The notes beneath the pieces were generated by a model, which saw only the letters and a list, made by a program, of their open reading frames with translations, made no database searches and was not told the origin of the DNA. From Sanguibacter suaedae (GTDB taxonomy: Bacteria; Actinomycetota; Actinomycetes; Actinomycetales; Cellulomonadaceae): DNA of 64,000 nucleotides. This document shows, one piece after another, positions 26,136 through 34,736 of this stretch (its first letter is position 1; each line of letters opens with the position of its first letter). The translations under genes were made by a program, and so were the position numbers. The stretch covers positions 124,001 through 188,000 of the forward strand of contig NZ_JAEINH010000004.1 of assembly GCF_016342785.1 (NCBI RefSeq). Reading direction: 5' to 3'.

Positions 26136-27221
26136 ATGACAACTGTCCTCGACACCACCGAGACCATGTCGCCCCGTGACCGCCAGGTCAGCGACTTCTC
26201 TGCCCTGACGCGCACGGTCCAGGAGACCGGCCTCATGCGTCGGCGCTACGCCTACTACTGGGGACGTTTCGCGCTCCTCGTCGGCCTCCTCGCCGGTGCC
26301 GTGGCCGCGATGGTGCTCCTCGGCGACTCGTGGTGGCAGCTCGCCGTCGCCGCCGGCCTCGGGGTCCTGTTCACCCAGTTCGCGTTCCTCGGGCACGACG
26401 CCGCCCACCGGCAGATCTTCAAGTCCGGGCAGTGGAACGACTGGGCGAGCCTCGTCATCGCCAACCTCTTCGGAGGCATGAGCTACGGCTGGTGGCTGCA
26501 CAAGCACTCCCGCCACCACGCCAAGCCCAACGTCGTCGGCACGGACCCCGACATGCTCAACGGCGTGCTCACGTGGGAGACGGAGACCATCACCAAGCCC
26601 AAGACGGGCATCTGGGCGTGGCTCGCCGCGAACCAGGGCTACTGGTTCTTCCCCCTGCTCCTCCTCGAGGGCCTCAACCTCCACGCCAACGGGATCAAGA
26701 CCATCCTCGGCAAGGGACCCGTGAAGCGTCGCGGCATCGAGATCACGTTCGTGGGGATCCGCCTCGTCGGGTTCGTCGTCGCCGTCTTCCTGCTCATGCC
26801 CGTCGGTATCGGCTTCGCGTTCCTCGGCGTCCAGCTCGGGGTGTTCGGGTTCCTCATGGGTGCGTCGTTCGCCCCCAACCACAAGGGCATGCCCGTCGTC
26901 GGCCCCGACGTGAAGATCGACTTCCTGCGCCGCCAGGTCCTCATGAGCCGCAACATCACCGGCGGCCGCTGGATCGACGTCTGGATGGGCGGCCTGAACT
27001 TCCAGGTGGAGCACCACCTCTTCCCCAGCATGCCCAGCCCCGCGCTGCGCCAGGTGCGCCCCCTCGTCATGGAGTTCTGCGCCGAGCGCGGCATCAAGTA
27101 CACCGAGACCTCGCTCATCGAGTCCTACCGGATCGTCGTCGAGTACCTCAACCGGGTGGGCCTCGCCGCGCGCGACCCCTTCCAGTGCCCCCTCACCGCG
27201 CAGTTCCGCTCCGCCCGCTGA
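26136..27221 (+). CDS. Membrane fatty acid desaturase
   Basis: 361 residues; di-iron acyl desaturase of the plant-like delta-5/delta-9/omega class. Three histidine boxes are present: H87-H91 (HDAAH), HKHSRHH (about 122-128) and QVEHHLFPS near residue 290. Hydrophobic pairs lie at about 45-85 and 230-265. It introduces double bonds into membrane lipids, often at low temperature. The frame is open upstream to 26007, but conserved sequence begins near MTTVLDTT; the start is set at ATG 26136 with only a weak ribosome site. Confidence 0.9.
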   Translation: MTTVLDTTETMSPRDRQVSDFSALTRTVQETGLMRRRYAYYWGRFALLVGLLAGAVAAMVLLGDSWWQLAVAAGLGVLFTQFAFLGHDAAHRQIFKSGQWNDWASLVIANLFGGMSYGWWLHKHSRHHAKPNVVGTDPDMLNGVLTWETETITKPKTGIWAWLAANQGYWFFPLLLLEGLNLHANGIKTILGKGPVKRRGIEITFVGIRLVGFVVAVFLLMPVGIGFAFLGVQLGVFGFLMGASFAPNHKGMPVVGPDVKIDFLRRQVLMSRNITGGRWIDVWMGGLNFQVEHHLFPSMPSPALRQVRPLVMEFCAERGIKYTETSLIESYRIVVEYLNRVGLAARDPFQCPLTAQFRSAR

Positions 27222-27245
27222 CCGCACGCGGCACCCGCGAGCCCT

Positions 27246-27283
27246 CGACGCCCGTCCTCCCCCTCAGGGGAGGGCGGGCGTCG
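27246..27283. terminator. Bidirectional hairpin between desaturase and map
   Basis: 17-bp stem with one G-T pair (27246-27262 with 27267-27283) and a 4-nt loop, spanning the end of map and serving both convergent genes. Confidence 0.8.
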
Positions 27284-28046
27284 GTCGCGTGAGGATCTCC
27301 GCGCCGTCCTCCGTCACCGCGACCGTGTGCTCGCTGTGCGCCGTCCGGCAGCCCGTCGCGCTGCGCAACGTCCACCCGTCCGCGTCGGTGACGAGGTCGG
27401 CGGTGTCCGCCATGATCCACGGCTCCAGCGCCAGGAGCAGGCCCGGGCGCAGCACGTACCCGCGCCCCGGCCGCCCCGTGTTCGCGACGTGCGGGTCCTG
27501 GTGCATGGTCGACCCCACGCCGTGCCCGCCGAACTCCGTGTTCACCTGGTACCCGGCCTCGCCCAGCACCGTGCCGATCGCGTGCGAGAGGTCCCCGACC
27601 CGTGCGCCGGGACGCACCGCCGCGATCCCCGCCGCCAGGGCGCGCTCCGTCGCCGCGATCATGTCGAGGCTCTCCTGCGGTGCCGAGCCGCCCACCACGA
27701 AGCTCACCGCGGAGTCAGCGACCACGCCCTCGAGCGAGACGGCCAGGTCGAGGGTCACCAGGTCGCCGTCGGCGAGGTCGTAGTCGTGCGGGAGCCCGTG
27801 CAGCACCGCGTCGTTGACCGACGTGCAGACGTGGTGCCCGAACGGTCCGCGGCCGAACGACGGCGCATAGTCGACGTAGCAGGACTGTGCACCGGCGCCG
27901 TCGATCATCTCGCGCGTCCAGCGGTCGATCTCCAGGAGGTTGGTGCCGACCCCGGCCCGCGACCGCAGGCTCTGGAGGATGTCGGCGACGAGCGCGCCGG
28001 ACCTCCGGGCCCTCGGGAGCTCGGTCGGGCTGAGGATCTCGATCAT
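27264..28046 (-). CDS. map: Methionine aminopeptidase, type I
   Basis: 260 residues; removes N-terminal methionine co-translationally. The metal ligands are visible in VTLDLAV, VVADSAV, GGHGVGSTMHQDP, LALEPW and SEHTVAV. Start ATG 28046 has GGAGG about 7 nt upstream; the frame extends 13 codons further without support. This copy lies away from the ribosomal-protein operon and is divergent from an XRE gene, which suggests a second, regulated paralogue; a housekeeping copy elsewhere is an inference. Confidence 0.93.
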   Translation of the reverse strand: MIEILSPTELPRARRSGALVADILQSLRSRAGVGTNLLEIDRWTREMIDGAGAQSCYVDYAPSFGRGPFGHHVCTSVNDAVLHGLPHDYDLADGDLVTLDLAVSLEGVVADSAVSFVVGGSAPQESLDMIAATERALAAGIAAVRPGARVGDLSHAIGTVLGEAGYQVNTEFGGHGVGSTMHQDPHVANTGRPGRGYVLRPGLLLALEPWIMADTADLVTDADGWTLRSATGCRTAHSEHTVAVTEDGAEILTRPTPALP

Positions 28047-28071
28047 GCGGTGCCTCCAGGGGTGCCGGATA

Positions 28072-28095
28072 ACTATCCCGGTCATACTATCCCGG
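28072..28095. promoter_or_regulatory. Tandem ACTATCCCGG repeats between map and XRE gene
   Basis: ACTATCCCGG occurs at 28072-28081 and 28086-28095, 14 bp apart; the second copy ends 3 nt before the -10 box TAGGAT (28099) of the XRE gene. Likely operator of the XRE protein, able to control both divergent genes. Confidence 0.55.
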
Positions 28096-28109
28096 GTTAG
28101 GATCGGCCC

Positions 28110-28400
28110 ATGGTCAGGACGCCGCTCACGCCCGCAGAGATCGAACGAGGCCAGCGCCTCGGTGCTGCTCTCCGCCGAGCACGGGGCGCACGGCCCATGC
28201 TCGACACCGCGCTCGAGGCGGGCATCTCCCCGGAGACGCTCCGCAAGATCGAGTCCGGCCGGGTGGCGACCCCGGCGTTCACCACCGTCGCGGCCGTCGC
28301 CGCCGTCGTCGGGCTCTCCCTCGACGAGCTCTGGGCTCAGGTGACGCTCAGCATGGAGGACGGGCCGGTGTCCGACGGGCGGACCCGCATCGCCTCGTAG
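28110..28400 (+). CDS. XRE-family transcriptional regulator
   Basis: 96 residues; helix-turn-helix at about 14-70 (LGAALRRARGARPMLDTALE, then SPETLRKIESGRVATPAF) with LSLDELWAQV after it. The ATG is preceded by TAGGAT and 6 nt, so the mRNA is probably leaderless. The regulator diverges from map and probably autoregulates at the ACTATCCCGG repeats. The stop lies 1 nt from the stop of the convergent mannosyltransferase gene. Confidence 0.88.
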   Translation: MVRTPLTPAEIERGQRLGAALRRARGARPMLDTALEAGISPETLRKIESGRVATPAFTTVAAVAAVVGLSLDELWAQVTLSMEDGPVSDGRTRIAS

Positions 28401-28401
28401 G

Positions 28402-30123
28402 TCAGATCCAGCTGTCCAGCCACATGTGGGCCTGCCAGAACCAGTACGGGACCTCCATGCCGGTCCACAGCGGGTAGAAGAAGACGCTCGCCGCGAGGAC
28501 GCACCCGAGGACCACTCCCACGGCGCGTCGGTACCGACGGCGTGCGACCTCGCCCCGGTCCTCGACCAGCTCCCAGCCGAGCGCCACGACGTACGCGAGG
28601 GACAGGTACATCCACGGCGCGAAGGCGATGACGTAGAACGTGAAGACCGTGCGCTCGGTGAGGAACAGCCACGGCACCCAGCCGGCGATGACTCCGGACA
28701 GGACGGCGCCCGCCCGCCAGTCGCGCAACCGGACCAGCGCCCAGATCGCGACCAGGAGCCCGAGGGTCGCGAGCCACCAGATGAGCGGGTTGCCGATCGA
28801 CGTGATCGCCCGGGCGCACTCCTCGGCCCCGCAACCGCCCTCGCCCATGGTGGTCTTGCGCCAGTAGAACGACGTGGGCCGCCACTGGATCAACCAACCC
28901 CACGGGTTCGCCTCGTACGTGTGCGGGTTCGTCAGCCCCGTGTGGAACTCCCACATCTTCGTGTGGTAGGCCCACAGGGACTCGAACGGACCGAGCCTGC
29001 CCGAGATCGCCTCCGGTACCCACGACGGGTACTCGACGGGGTGCTTGCCCGCCCACCACCGGTTGTACGACCGGGAGTCGGCGAACCACCCGGCCCACGA
29101 CGCCAGGTACATGACGAGCACCGTCGGGAGCACCACGGCCATCGCTGGGAGGGCGTCGCGCACGAGGGCCGCGACGGGCCACGCGCGCACCCCGATCGTG
29201 CGGCGCGCCGTCGCGTCCCACGCCACCGACAGGACGCAGAGCACGGCGACGAAGTACAGGCCGGACCACTTGGTGCCGCACGCCAGCCCCAGGGCCACCG
29301 CCGCCGCGAAGCGCCACCAGCGGAACCCCGTCGTCGGGCCCCACCTGCCGAGACCTCGCCCGGAGTCGACGAGCACCGCCGCGCGTTCCGCGAGCCGCCG
29401 CCGCGACCACTCGCGGTCACGGACCAGGCACGCGAAGGCCACGAGGACCCACAGCATGAGGAAGCCGTCGAGCAGGCCCGTCCGGGCGTGCACGATCGCC
29501 ACCCCGTCCAGCGCGAACAACGCCCCGGCGAGGATGCCGGCCGCCGTCGACCCGAAGAGTCGCCGTGCCGTCCGGGCGAGGAGGAACACCGCCACGGCGC
29601 CCAGGACGGCAGCGGACAGCCGCCACGCCCACGGGTTCTCCGAGCCGCCCAGGCGCATCCCGACGGCGATCATCCACTTGCCCAGCGGCGGGTGCACCAC
29701 GTAGTCGGGCCGCGCCACGTAGATGTCCTGGTTCCCCGACTCGAACGCCTCGTTCGGGTCGTCCGGCCAGTCCGCCTCGTACCCCAGGGTGAGCAGGGTG
29801 TACGCGCCCTTGACGTAGTACGTCTCGTCGAACACGAGCGTCCTGGGGTTGCCCAGGTTCACCAGGCGCAGGACCGCGGCCACGAGAGCGACCGCCAGCG
29901 GCCCCGCCCACCCCCAGAACCGGTCCGACGCCGTCGAGCCCAGCGCGAGGCTGCGCCGCGAGAAGAGGTCGCGCACCATCCGGCTGCGCGTCGACTCCGC
30001 ACCCGCCTTCACGAGGTCTGGGCGACCAGCGCCACCGACACCGCGCGCACCCGTCCCAGCGGTCGCAGGAGCCGCAGCCGTCTGCCCGTCGTCGGTCCTG
30101 TCGCTCCCGGTCACGCCAGTCAT
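28402..30123 (-). CDS. Polyprenyl-phosphate-mannose protein mannosyltransferase
   Basis: 573-residue GT39 membrane enzyme that transfers mannose from a polyprenyl carrier to Ser/Thr of exported proteins. A disordered N-terminus (about 1-70) is followed by 10-11 membrane helices. The catalytic acidic motif is FDETYYVK (about 100-107), with VHPPLGKWMIAVGM in the first loop and DGFLMLWVL later, all hallmarks of actinobacterial PMT. Divergent from rsmI with a 48-nt gap, the standard actinobacterial arrangement. Confidence 0.95.
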   Translation of the reverse strand: MTGVTGSDRTDDGQTAAAPATAGTGARGVGGAGRPDLVKAGAESTRSRMVRDLFSRRSLALGSTASDRFWGWAGPLAVALVAAVLRLVNLGNPRTLVFDETYYVKGAYTLLTLGYEADWPDDPNEAFESGNQDIYVARPDYVVHPPLGKWMIAVGMRLGGSENPWAWRLSAAVLGAVAVFLLARTARRLFGSTAAGILAGALFALDGVAIVHARTGLLDGFLMLWVLVAFACLVRDREWSRRRLAERAAVLVDSGRGLGRWGPTTGFRWWRFAAAVALGLACGTKWSGLYFVAVLCVLSVAWDATARRTIGVRAWPVAALVRDALPAMAVVLPTVLVMYLASWAGWFADSRSYNRWWAGKHPVEYPSWVPEAISGRLGPFESLWAYHTKMWEFHTGLTNPHTYEANPWGWLIQWRPTSFYWRKTTMGEGGCGAEECARAITSIGNPLIWWLATLGLLVAIWALVRLRDWRAGAVLSGVIAGWVPWLFLTERTVFTFYVIAFAPWMYLSLAYVVALGWELVEDRGEVARRRYRRAVGVVLGCVLAASVFFYPLWTGMEVPYWFWQAHMWLDSWI

Positions 30124-30171
30124 CGTAGGTGACGTCCTTCACACCTGGGCCGCCATGGCACGCTTGGACGC

Positions 30172-31014
30172 ATGACCGGCCGCCTCGTCCTCGCAGCGAC
30201 ACCCATCGGAGACGTCGAGGACGCCTCGCCGCGCCTCCGTCGCCTCCTCGTCGAGGCCGACGTCGTCGCCGCCGAGGACACCCGACGCCTGCACGCCCTC
30301 GCCGGACGCCTCGACCTGCGCCCCGGCGGGCGCGTCGTGAGCTGCCACGAGCACAACGAGACCGCCCGCGCCGACGAGCTCCTCGACGTCGTCGAGGGCG
30401 GTGGCACCGTCCTCGTCGTCACCGACGCCGGGATGCCCAGCGTCTCCGACCCCGGGTACCGGATCGTCGCGCGCGCCATCGAGCGGGACCTGCCCGTCAC
30501 CTCGGCCCCCGGACCCAGCGCCGTCCTCACGGCGCTCGCCGTGTCCGGGCTGCCCACGGACCGCTTCTGCTTCGAGGGGTTCCCGCCGCGCAAGCCCGGC
30601 GAGCGGGCCCGCGCGTTCCAGGCCCTCGCCGACGAGCGCCGCACCATGGTCTTCTTCGAGTCGCCGCACCGCGTCGACCAGACGCTCGCCGCCATGGCCC
30701 AGGCCTTCGGCGACGACCGCCCGGCCGCGGTGTGCCGCGAGCTCACCAAGACGTACGAGGAGGTCCTGCGCGGCACCCTCGGCGACCTCGCCGAGCGCAC
30801 CGCCGCCGAGCAGCTGCGCGGCGAGATCTCCGTCGTCGTCGCCGGGGCGCCCGACCGAGAGCCCGCGTCCACCGCCGACCTCGTCGCCGAGGTCCTCGCC
30901 CGGGTCGACGCGGGGGAGCGCCTCAAGGAGGCCGTCGCCGACGTCGCGACCGCCACCGGCGCCGTGAAGCGGGACCTCTACGCCGCGGCGCTCGCCGCCA
31001 AGCCTGGGCGCTGA
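30172..31014 (+). CDS. rsmI: 16S rRNA 2'-O-methyltransferase RsmI (C1402)
   Basis: 280 residues, tetrapyrrole-methylase-like fold. The N-terminus [42 protein letters not shown] and [19 protein letters not shown] are diagnostic; the C-terminal [19 protein letters not shown] domain is intact. It methylates the ribose of C1402 using SAM, fine-tuning decoding. It is monocistronic; the gap to the next gene is 68 nt. Confidence 0.96.
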   Translation: MTGRLVLAATPIGDVEDASPRLRRLLVEADVVAAEDTRRLHALAGRLDLRPGGRVVSCHEHNETARADELLDVVEGGGTVLVVTDAGMPSVSDPGYRIVARAIERDLPVTSAPGPSAVLTALAVSGLPTDRFCFEGFPPRKPGERARAFQALADERRTMVFFESPHRVDQTLAAMAQAFGDDRPAAVCRELTKTYEEVLRGTLGDLAERTAAEQLRGEISVVVAGAPDREPASTADLVAEVLARVDAGERLKEAVADVATATGAVKRDLYAAALAAKPGR

Positions 31015-31046
31015 CCGCAGACACCGAACCCGCCCGCCCCAGGTCT

Positions 31047-31057
31047 ATCGAATCGAT
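31047..31057. promoter_or_regulatory. Palindrome before the ABC exporter gene
   Basis: ATCGAATCGAT is an 11-bp palindrome 26 nt upstream of the exporter start, in an AT-richer patch with TATCGA at 31046. Possible operator; short, so weak evidence. Confidence 0.3.
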
Positions 31058-31082
31058 CCGATCCTGCGGGAGGATGGTCCTC

Positions 31083-32834
31083 ATGACCCGCACCCGCACG
31101 CCCGTCGAGGAGTGGTACGACGGCACCCACCCCGTGCGGACCACCGTCCGCCTCTTCTCCGACCAGCGGTGGAGGATCCTCGGCGCCGCCCTCGCCTATG
31201 CCGTGAAGCACTCGCCCGTGTGGGTCATGCCCGTGCTCACCGCCGAGGTCATCGACATCGTCGTCGAGGAGCGCCCCCTGTCCGAGCTCTGGTTCGTGGC
31301 CGCGTTCATGACCGTGATCATCGCGCAGAACCTGCCGCTCACCGCCGTGTACGTGCGGTTCCTGTCCCACTCCGTGCGAACCGTCGAGACGAACCTGCGC
31401 ATGTCCCTGGCGCGGCGTCTCCAGGAGCTGTCCATCGGGTACCACCGGCGCACGAGCGCCGGCGTGCTCCAGGCGAAGATCGTCCGCGACGTGGAGAACG
31501 TCGTCGAGTCGTCGCGCCAGACGTTCGACTCGTCGATGGGCGCCATCACGACGCTCGCCGGGGCGCTCGTCCTCACCGCGGTCCGCACCCCGGAGTTCCT
31601 CCCCGTCTTCCTCCTCGCCGTCCCGGCGTCGGCGGCCCTCGTGGTCACCATGCGCAAGCGCATGGTGAGCCGCAACGCCGACTTCCGGCGGCAGGTCGAG
31701 GCGATGTCCGCCCGGGTGAGCGAGATGACGCACCTCATCCCCATCACCCGCGCGCACGCCCTGGAGCACCGCGAGCTCGACCGCCTGGACTCGACGCTCC
31801 TGGGCGTCCGCGAGGCGGGGATCCGGCTCGACGTCCTCAACGGGCGCTTCGGGGCCCTCGCGTGGATCACGTTCCAGCTGTTGTCCGTGGCGTGCCTCGT
31901 GGGAGCGGCGTGGGCCGCCTACACGGGCCTCTTCGACCTCACGCCCGGCGACGTCGTCATGCTCTCCGCGTACTTCGTGCAGCTCACCGGGTCCGTGACG
32001 GTCCTCATGACCCTCGCACCCATCATCACCAAGGGTCTCGAGTCGATCCGGTCCATGGGGGACGTCCTGTCCGAGCAGGACCTCGAGCGCAACGAGGGCA
32101 AGGAGCAGGTCACCGAGGTGCGCGGCGCCGTGCGCTTCGAGCACGTCGCCTTCCGGTACGACGACGCCACGGCGCCCGCGATCGAGGACCTCACCCTCGA
32201 CGTGCGCGCGGGGGAGACCATCGCCCTGGTGGGCCCCTCGGGCTCCGGGAAGTCGACGGTCCTCAACATGGTCATCGGCTTCCTCGCGCCCACGTCGGGG
32301 CGGATCCTCGTCGACGGTCACGACATGGCCGGCCTCGACCTGCGCACGTACCGCAGGCACCTCGCCGTCGTCCCGCAGGAGTCGCTCCTCTTCGAGGGCA
32401 CCGTCCGCGACAACGTCACGTACGGGGACCACGACCTCCCGGACGACGTGGTCCGCACCGCCCTGGACGACGCGAACGCCCTCGGCTTCGTCGACGAGAT
32501 GGGCGGCCTGGACGCCGTCATCGGCGAGCGTGGCTCACGGCTCTCCGGCGGGCAGCGCCAGCGCATCGCCATCGCCCGGGCGCTCATCCGCAACCCCCGC
32601 GTCCTCGTGCTCGACGAGGCCACCTCCGCGCTCGACGCGACGTCCGAGCGCCTCGTCCAGGGTGCCCTCGAGCGCCTCATGGCGGGGCGCACGACGTTCG
32701 TCGTCGCCCACCGCCTCTCCACGATCCGGGGGGCGGACCGGATCGCCGTCATGGAGGCCGGGCGGGTCGTCGAGGTCGGGTCGCACGGCGAGCTCGTCGC
32801 GGCCGGCGGGGCCTACGCGACGCTGCAGACCTGA
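31083..32834 (+). CDS. ABC exporter, fused permease-ATPase
   Basis: 583 residues: six-helix type I exporter domain (about 25-310) joined to an ATPase with Walker A GPSGSGKST (about 385), QESLLFEGTVRDNV, signature LSGGQRQ and Walker B LVLDEATSALD. It acts as a half-transporter homodimer or with an unlinked partner. ATG 31083 has GGAGG 10 nt upstream; ATG 31074 is too close to it. A 14-bp triple repeat covers its stop codon. Substrate unknown (drug or lipid exporters are typical). Confidence 0.93.
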   Translation: MTRTRTPVEEWYDGTHPVRTTVRLFSDQRWRILGAALAYAVKHSPVWVMPVLTAEVIDIVVEERPLSELWFVAAFMTVIIAQNLPLTAVYVRFLSHSVRTVETNLRMSLARRLQELSIGYHRRTSAGVLQAKIVRDVENVVESSRQTFDSSMGAITTLAGALVLTAVRTPEFLPVFLLAVPASAALVVTMRKRMVSRNADFRRQVEAMSARVSEMTHLIPITRAHALEHRELDRLDSTLLGVREAGIRLDVLNGRFGALAWITFQLLSVACLVGAAWAAYTGLFDLTPGDVVMLSAYFVQLTGSVTVLMTLAPIITKGLESIRSMGDVLSEQDLERNEGKEQVTEVRGAVRFEHVAFRYDDATAPAIEDLTLDVRAGETIALVGPSGSGKSTVLNMVIGFLAPTSGRILVDGHDMAGLDLRTYRRHLAVVPQESLLFEGTVRDNVTYGDHDLPDDVVRTALDDANALGFVDEMGGLDAVIGERGSRLSGGQRQRIAIARALIRNPRVLVLDEATSALDATSERLVQGALERLMAGRTTFVVAHRLSTIRGADRIAVMEAGRVVEVGSHGELVAAGGAYATLQT

Positions 32835-32860
32835 CGCTGCAGACCTGACGCTGCAGACCT
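32819..32860. repeat. 14-bp unit repeated three times at the exporter stop codon
   Basis: GACGCTGCAGACCT occurs at 32819-32832, 32833-32846 and 32847-32860, each followed by GA. Because 14 is not a multiple of three, TGA falls in all three frames (32832, 32846, 32860). Confidence 0.9.
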
Positions 32861-32865
32861 GACGG

Positions 32866-33459
32866 TCAGGCGGACGTGCTGGGCGCCAGGTGCACCCCGG
32901 CGGCCCGCAGCTCCTCGCGCGCCTGCACGCCCAGCTCCTCGGAGACCGGGGCCGTGAGATCGGTGAGGACGCGGGTGGCCAGACCGAGGGCGTGCGCGTC
33001 GAGCGCCGTCGCCTTGACGCAGTGGGACTCCGCCAGACCGACGACGTCCACACGGGTGATCCTCGCGTCGAGGAGGATGTCGGCGAGCAGGCGCCCCTCG
33101 CCGTCGCGCCCCTCGAAGCCCGAGTAGGCCGCCTGGTACTCGCCCTTCTTCACCGACACCTCGGGGACCATCGCGGACAGCGCCGGGTGGAGCTCCGCCT
33201 CCGCCGTCCCCGCGACGCCGTGCGGCGGCCACGAGTCGACGAAGTCCGGGGTGTCGCTGAAGTGGTCGCCCGGGTCCACGTGCCAGTCCTGCGTGGTGAC
33301 GACGAGGTCGTAGTCCGGTCGGTGCTCCGTCGCGTAGAGCGCGATCGCGCGGGCCACGTCGTCGCCCCCGGCGACGGGCAGCGCGCCGCCCTCGCAGAAC
33401 GTCGGCTGCACGTCGACGATGATCAGCGCGCGGTGGGTGAGGTCGCCTGTGCTCGTCAT
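32866..33459 (-). CDS. pncA: Nicotinamidase/pyrazinamidase
   Basis: 197 residues; hydrolyses nicotinamide to nicotinate for NAD salvage. Catalytic D16 (IIVDVQ), K105 (VKKGEY) and C147 (AESHCVKATALDA) are present, and so are the metal ligands D58, H60, H66 and H80 (TQDWH, GDHF, WPPHG). ATG 33459 has TACCGT 6 nt upstream, a leaderless start; the divergent aminotransferase is also leaderless, within an 83-nt shared gap. Confidence 0.95.
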   Translation of the reverse strand: MTSTGDLTHRALIIVDVQPTFCEGGALPVAGGDDVARAIALYATEHRPDYDLVVTTQDWHVDPGDHFSDTPDFVDSWPPHGVAGTAEAELHPALSAMVPEVSVKKGEYQAAYSGFEGRDGEGRLLADILLDARITRVDVVGLAESHCVKATALDAHALGLATRVLTDLTAPVSEELGVQAREELRAAGVHLAPSTSA

Positions 33460-33542
33460 GGGTCCACGGTAGTCCGCGCCGCCGCGTTCCGCGGGCCGGT
33501 CGCCCTCCTGCCGCGACCGTGCGGCGGCGATAGTGTGCACGC

Positions 33543-34736
33543 ATGCCTCGTGAGATCGAGTTCCGCCGCATCCCCGGTCTGCCGCCGTACGTCTTCACGA
33601 TCATCGACTCCCTCAAGCTCGAGGCGCGCCGCGAGGGCCGGGACGTCGTCGACCTCGGCTTCGGCAACCCGGACCTGCCGAGCCCCCAGGTGGCGGTGGA
33701 CAAGCTCGCCGAGGCAGCGCTCAACCAGCGCAACCACCGGTACTCGTCGTCCCGGGGCATCCCCAAGCTGCGCGAGGCCGTCGCGAGCCTCTACCAGCGA
33801 CGCTTCGGGGTGACGCTCGACCCCGAGACGCAGATCATCTCCACCATCGGGGCCAAGGAGGGCTTCAGCCACCTCATGTGGGTGCTGCTGCAGCCCGGGG
33901 ACAGCGCCATCGTGCCCACCCCCAGCTACCCCATCCACATCTGGGGCCCGTACTTCGCCGGCGCCGACGCGCGGCAGGTGCCCATCGGCGACGGGACCGA
34001 CGCGTCGGGGTTCATCGACCGCGTCATGGAGGCGTGGGAGCTCGGCTGGCCCAAGCCGCGCGTCGTCGTCCTGTCCTTCCCGCACAACCCCACCACCACG
34101 GTCGCGTCCCTCGAGGACCTCCAGCGACTCGTCGACTGGGCGCGCGAGCGCGACGTCGTGCTCGTCCACGACCTCGCCTACGCGGACATGACCTTCGACG
34201 GCTTCACGCCCCCGTCGATCATGCAGTGCGAGGGCGCCACGGAGGTCGCCGTCGAGCTGTACTCCATGACCAAGTCGTACTCCATGGCCGGGTGGCGCGT
34301 GGCGTTCCTCGTCGGGCGCAGCGACGTGGTGGGCGCCCTCGGCAAGCTCAAGAGCTACCTCGACTACGGGACGTTCCAGCCCATCCAGATCGCCGCGACC
34401 GTGACGCTCAACGAGGCCGTCGACTTCCCGCGCGAGGTGTCCGACGTGTACGAGTCGCGCCGCAACGCCCTGTGCGACGGGCTGCAGCGCATCGGCTGGC
34501 CGGTGGAACGGCCCGGCGGAACCATGTTCGTGTGGGCGCGCATCCCGGAGGCCTACCGCGAGATGGGGTCCATCGAGTTCGCCCGGCACCTCGTCCACGA
34601 GTGCGACGTCGCCGTGTCGCCCGGGGTCGGCTTCGGGGCGGGCGGTGACGAGTACGTGCGCTTCGCGCTCATCGAGAACGAGCACCGCATCGGTCAGGCC
34701 GTGCGGGGCCTGAAGAAGGGGCTGACGCGGCTGTGA
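33543..34736 (+). CDS. AlaC/DapL-like class I aminotransferase
   Basis: 397 residues, fold-type I PLP enzyme. GFGNPDLPSP, NHRYSSSRGIPKLREAV, SFPHNPTT and the PLP lysine motif YSMTKSYSMAGWR are visible. This branch includes glutamate-pyruvate aminotransferase AlaC and LL-diaminopimelate aminotransferases; alanine transaminase is the favoured role. ATG has TAGTGT 6 nt upstream. The stop overlaps the GTG of the next gene, so they form an operon. Confidence 0.88.
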   Translation: MPREIEFRRIPGLPPYVFTIIDSLKLEARREGRDVVDLGFGNPDLPSPQVAVDKLAEAALNQRNHRYSSSRGIPKLREAVASLYQRRFGVTLDPETQIISTIGAKEGFSHLMWVLLQPGDSAIVPTPSYPIHIWGPYFAGADARQVPIGDGTDASGFIDRVMEAWELGWPKPRVVVLSFPHNPTTTVASLEDLQRLVDWARERDVVLVHDLAYADMTFDGFTPPSIMQCEGATEVAVELYSMTKSYSMAGWRVAFLVGRSDVVGALGKLKSYLDYGTFQPIQIAATVTLNEAVDFPREVSDVYESRRNALCDGLQRIGWPVERPGGTMFVWARIPEAYREMGSIEFARHLVHECDVAVSPGVGFGAGGDEYVRFALIENEHRIGQAVRGLKKGLTRL

